From: Allodiplogaster sudhausi | Taxonomy: Eukaryota > Nematoda > Chromadorea > Rhabditida > Diplogasteridae | Assembly: GCA_945643635.1 (NCBI GenBank) | Contig: CALZFC010000001.1 | Location: forward strand, 10,026,001-10,090,000 | DNA: 64,000 bases | Reading direction: 5' to 3' | In this document: one piece after another, positions 60,301-64,000 of the stretch | How positions within the stretch are numbered: position 1 is the first letter of the stretch | Layout of the letters: every line of letters begins with the position of its first letter | Made by a program: the position numbers and the translations under genes | The notes under the pieces: generated by a model | What the model saw: the letters and a program-made list of their open reading frames with translations, nothing else | Database searches by the model: none | What the model was told of the DNA's origin: nothing

Positions 60301-62790
60301 ATCGATGTTTGTTTTGCAAATTTCCCCGTGGTAAAAGCCCGCAAAAGGGTTTGCACGCGCGCGGATTTGAACCTACGACCCATGACATTCGACTTGCACA
60401 ACCAATTGGCGAAAGTGACATTAAAAAATTCATTTCTGGAAAATGCCAAAACCAATCTTAAAGGTTGACCTATCAACCGATAGCTATTTTTGCGCTCTAT
60501 CGAAATAAATATATCCGCCAAAATGTGTAAATTGGCAGCAAGTCCAAATAAGTGGCCAAAATATTCGAACCCAAAAAAGTAGATCAAACAATCTCTACAT
60601 CGTAATGTGATGTATGGCATAGTTGCTCGTCTTCGTGAAAGCTATCGAATGGCATATAACATGTGGCGATAAGTGCAATCTGCGAGCAATAACAGCCGCT
60701 AAAATATCCCCCCCCCAAATATTGACTTTTCAACGGACTCTAGGGCACTTTTTCGGTACTCCAGTCGAATAGCAAATAGTGACTGATAAATAATGTCCTC
60801 TCTATTAGTAAGAGTACCGAAAAAGTACCCTGAACTCCTTTGGAATGTCAATTTATTGGTGATATATTACCGCGGCTGTTATTGCTCGCAGATTGCACTT
60901 ATCGCCACATGTTATATGCCATTCGATAGCTTTCACGAAGACGAGCAACTATGCCATACATCACATTACGATGTAGAGATTGTTTGATCTACTTTTTTGG
61001 GTTCGAATATTTTGGCCACTTATTTGGCCTTGCTGCCAATTTACACATTTTGGCGGATATATTTATTTCGATAGAGCGCAAAAATAGCTATCGGTTGATA
61101 GGTCAACCTTTAAGATTGGTTTTGGCATTTTCCAGAAATGAATTTTTTAATGTCACTTTCGCCAATTGGTTGTGCAAGTCGAATGTCATGGGTCGCAGGT
61201 TCAAATCCGCGCGCGTGCAAACCCTTTTGCGGGCTTTTACCACGGGAAATCTGCAAAACAAACATCGATTTTGACCTTAGTGTGCTTCGTGGAGCAGAAT
61301 AATGTAGTGGATGAGTACGAAACATTAAGATTGCACGAAAAGTTGGAAAATGCGGATCTGTCAGTTTTGACGCGACCGCCATTGGAAAATCGATACTGTC
61401 ATTGGTGGGGACGCCCTATCCAGATGTAATGGATGTATGATGTAGAGAATTTTGTCGCGTACTGAACAGTATTATCCGCATTCTGTTCTCGCTAAAAACA
61501 TTGAAAATACAGCGCTTTGAATAGTTTTAGGTCATTTTCTGACAATTGCAGAAAAATCGAAAAATGCGTTGTTTTCATGGAAATTGATATTTTTATGAAA
61601 TTTTTGTAGGGAGATTTCATGAAAAGGAACAAGCTGAATCGAATGAAATGATTCATTTTATGTTACAACAAGAATTTAACTTCTTTTTCACGCATTCCTT
61701 GAATCCCACAGATCCGAGGTACGCCAATTTGAGGCTATTTTTGACAGCTTGGGAGACATCCAGGCTAAACGAAAAGAAGGTATGTTATACAGTTTTTAAT
61801 GCTCTACATTTTGAGATATAACACCCACACACAAATGAGTATAAGGTACTTAACCGTCAAATTCAAATATTAAAAGTAATTTTTCGATGTGAAAATGAAA
61901 TAGTTGACTGAAACATCTGGGCAGTTTTTGTTTAGAATCCAACGATGATGCCAATAAAAAAAAGAAAATTGAAAAATATTGATGTTAAAGAAAGTTATGT
62001 GCACTTAAACTTTTCCCCTACTTTTGCATGCCCTATCAAGGAAAAAAATTTTATAACAAAATTGACCTTCTAATTTTCTTCATAGTGTGCATAGGTACCC
62101 CTGATTAAATTTTGGATAGCCAAATCAAAAATTTTTACCCCGGGGCAGGCCCCCATGGAGGGCTGCTTGATGCTTACAGAGAGGCTCTCTTAACTTAACT
62201 TAACTTTATTTACGGCATGAATAAGTCAGCACATGGTGAAGAGTATAGCATTAATTATTAAAAGAAGATAATGGATAGGCAAATGCCAAGTTAACATGAG
62301 TAATAATATATAGTATAGTAATGATAGCTAAGTGCGAGGGAGAAACAACCTTTTTTGTCAAAGGAAATATAGTTTGCTGACAAACTATATTTCCTATGAC
62401 AAAAAAAGGTTACAGAATATATCGAATTTTTCTTCCAAATTGTTCCTTATTATTAGTGACTTCCAACGGTTGCTCTCGTTTCAGGCGAGCCAGTTCTCGG
62501 TAGTGGCCGCCCTGCAGTTCGCGGCCTCTCTTCTCTTCCACTTTGCTTCCTTCCTGACCGATGACGTCATCCTCGGCTCGCTCTTCACGATGCTGGTCGG
62601 TTCGATGAGTGCGTATGCGACTGCTGCCACCATGTTCGCCTTCCAGCCAAGGGTTAGTCTAAGGGGAGAGGGGAGAGGGCAGAAAGCCATTGAACCAACC
62701 GGTAAGACAAGAAGAAGTCTTCTTTCATGGTAAAACATAAAACAAAATGGTTTTCTTTTGCTTTTTTCTCTGCCTCCTTCTTCTCCCTCG

Positions 62791-62831
<41 letters not shown>

Positions 62832-62999
62832 TGTTTCTCCTCTCAGCTCCGTCGTTCGCTGATCCGTCTCCTCTGCGGCCCCTTCACCTTCTCGCACTAC
62901 TCGGCTGCGGCAGTGACACCCATCTCTTCCGTCTTTACTCTCCGCAACCATTCATTGACCTCATTGCATTATACATTAAGAAGCACACAGCGGAGATAA
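57367..62999 (+). CDS. Rhodopsin-like seven-transmembrane receptor, seven exons
   Basis: Exons: 57367-57509 (segment 1, GITLNGLLLYVL; preceded by an acceptor, so a start exon may be missing), 57662-57771 (segment 2, LFNIEELLVFLPITLLEF), 57894-57956 (segment 3 with TVVIAIDRLLVTLWPK, a DRY-like motif), about 58008-58169 (segment 4, CHWLSTLSPWVVALFTTLHS), 58287-58431 (segment 5, LVLPIVCFVLYVFIFARLLV), 62485-62652 (segments 6-7, FSVVAALQFAASLLFHFASF, ending FQPR) and 62847-62999 (tail, stop TAA). All junction phases agree except between exons three and four, where two bases are unaccounted for: either I have misplaced an acceptor or there is a frameshift. The 4-kb intron between exons five and six contains a 2.8-kb foldback. 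The family resembles nematode chemoreceptor or peptide receptors; the class is not assigned. Confidence 0.72.
60363..60430 (-). repeat. tRNA-like segment in the left arm of the 2.8-kb foldback
   Basis: Minus strand B box GGTTCAAATCC (60373-60363), with a weak A-box-like TCGCCAATTGG upstream. It is the mirror of the right-arm copy. Confidence 0.5.
61155..61215 (+). repeat. tRNA-like segment in the right arm of the 2.8-kb foldback
   Basis: Plus strand: TTCGCCAATTGGTTGTGCAA (a weak A box with one mismatch), then GGTCGCAGGTTCAAATCCGC with a perfect B box at 61198-61208. The spacing fits a tRNA body, but the stems do not close well. Confidence 0.5.
62347..62411. repeat. Hairpin with 30-base arms and 4-base loop
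   Basis: AACCTTTTTTGTCAAAGGAA and ten more bases, a CTGA loop, then the inverted copy with one or two changes. It lies in the receptor intron just before exon six. It is a small palindromic element; as a terminator it would be meaningless here. Confidence 0.8.
62786..62846 (+). repeat. (CT)n tract forming the last 3' splice site of the receptor gene
   Basis: A CT run leads into TCTCCTCTCAG at the exon starting 62847. The same intron begins with GGGGAGAGGGGAGAGGG-type purine DNA, so its ends could pair. Confidence 0.8.
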
Positions 63000-63124
63000 A
63001 AGAACTACCGGCTGAACTTTTCTTTACAGTTATAGATTTGAAGTAGTTACTTCTTTAAATTAATTTAGTTCATTCATCAGCTACATTCTTATACTCTTTT
63101 CATAGCATACCTGGTTGAGCAGTG

Positions 63125-63130
63125 AATAAA
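63125..63130 (+). promoter_or_regulatory. Polyadenylation signal of the right-hand receptor gene
   Basis: AATAAA 125 bases after the TAA stop at 62999. Confidence 0.55.
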
Positions 63131-63139
63131 GCAAACATG

Positions 63140-64000
63140 GATAAGTGTTTTGCATGACTGGATTGAAATAGTAGAAAGGGAGAGAGAAAGGCCAATAAAG
63201 GATGGAGGAAGAGTCGAGGAATATTGCACGATACATCACGAGCGGAAAGTGCAAATTCAGCCAGACACGTTTCGTGAAACTCGTGAAAACTGAATTAATT
63301 TGAATATTTAATTGGTGATTCTGCAGAATTGCAATACCATCGGTGATATTGAGTGAAACTAAAAGAGGAAAAGTTTAGGGGTAATGTAGAGAGAATATTT
63401 TGAATGTAATTATAGAGACAGAGAGGGAAGAAGGGAGAGAAATAGAAGTGGACACCGTGGGAGGGAGAGATTGGTAGCCCATAAGCCATTCATCCTGTTT
63501 AACGAATGTCAGCAGTACTGAAACGCGCGCATGAGCGGTATGAAAAACGCATCGGTGACAGGCTGTTGTTTAGAGATTGCAATGCATGAGACTGAACTAG
63601 ATAGCAGACTGAGAGAGATTGAGAACTTTCTCTCTCTCTCTCTCGCACTCGCACTCTCTCTCTTTACCTCTCCTTCTCTCTGTCTCTCTCTTCTATCTGT
63701 TTCTCCATTCTGTATCTCTCTCTCTCCCTCTTTCTAGCACACTTTCATAAACTTATGATCAGAACACCCGAGTGTGAGATGGCAGGGACTCCATAAATAA
63801 TTCGGCCGGCCGATATTCGGCAGAAATAGTGAAAAGTGCAAATAATGGCTTGCTGAAAGTCGTCAGAGATAATCTTGCCAAACTGTACCGAAGGAGAGGA
63901 ATTATGTATGAGGGGAAAAGTGAGTAATACAGGAAGGGAGGGAGCGGAGTAAATCACTTCGACTGGTTGTGCGAGCGATATGATAAAGAGAAAGTAGAAT
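63140..64000. other. Right edge: microsatellite-rich spacer
   Basis: GA-rich stretches (63,175-63,215, 63,410-63,470) and a CT block (63,628-63,735). No exon recognised. Confidence 0.5.

Larger units (their letters stand above)
59390..62193. mobile_element. Foldback element flanked by TTAA (2.8 kb), same termini as 24318-26353
   Basis: Ends are TTAA then GAGAGCCTCTCT and the complement. The arms (to about 60765, and from about 60808) are inverted copies of about 1.37 kb around a centre of only some 40 bases, making a nearly perfect giant palindrome. Each arm contains a tRNA-like B box. The minus-strand frame 60620-60141 (159 codons) is mirrored on the + strand at 60951-61429, where it is split by frameshift. 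It lies in an intron of the + strand receptor gene. Confidence 0.88.

Noticed and set aside
59390..62193. Active piggyBac transposon
   Set aside because: TTAA flanks fit, but there is no transposase-like frame, so at most it is a non-autonomous derivative.
1..64000. CRISPR arrays, bacterial operons, prophage or rRNA genes
   Set aside because: None seen. Introns, microsatellites and receptor families all indicate a nematode nuclear genome.

Overview
The window is eukaryotic and almost certainly nematode DNA. Genes have many short exons with GT..AG introns, phases that can be followed by eye, and AATAAA signals close to stop codons. Most of the recognisable genes are nematode-type seven-transmembrane chemoreceptors. 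With them are a POU class III homeobox gene whose homeodomain is close to what I remember of C. elegans CEH-6, and a heterotrimeric G-protein alpha subunit. I cannot name the species; a free-living rhabditid or diplogastrid is a reasonable guess. The left 19 kb is saturated with (GA)n/(CT)n microsatellites, and these create most of the long open frames there (Ser/Leu-rich or Arg/Glu-rich, not genes).

Layout. 1-2.3 kb: three perfect NFI-type palindromes, then the last two exons of a coiled-coil protein on the + strand. 2.3-5.7 kb: microsatellite DNA and the 3' tail of an RTE-like LINE. 5,678-16,997 (-): a complete ten-exon POU-III homeobox gene (467 aa), with a 7.1-kb intron that holds a possible alternative first exon and a 0.9-kb foldback element. 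17-19.5 kb: microsatellite-rich spacer. 19.6-43.7 kb: four tandem paralogous Sre-like chemoreceptor genes on the minus strand, each with nine exons. Only the rightmost (41,149-43,708) is open throughout (342 aa). The other three carry independent lesions: a nonsense codon, a start deletion plus a lost splice acceptor, and multi-exon loss with a foldback insertion. 45.4-47.4 kb (-): a different chemoreceptor. 49.4-54.1 kb (-): a G-alpha gene. 57.4-63.0 kb (+): another rhodopsin-like seven-transmembrane receptor.

Long inverted-repeat (foldback) elements are unusually dense. There are six large ones (13.4, 24.3, 32.4, 38.7, 50.8 and 59.4 kb), at least two nested or partial copies, hAT-like elements and small hairpins. 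Two foldbacks share termini and are flanked by TTAA; two are flanked by TA; two carry tRNA-like Pol III boxes in both arms. Nearly all sit in introns or between the duplicated receptors.

Functionally the right two thirds looks like a chemosensory neighbourhood (receptors plus a G-alpha). That is inference from gene content, not from expression evidence. All exon boundaries were read by hand from splice signals and phase.
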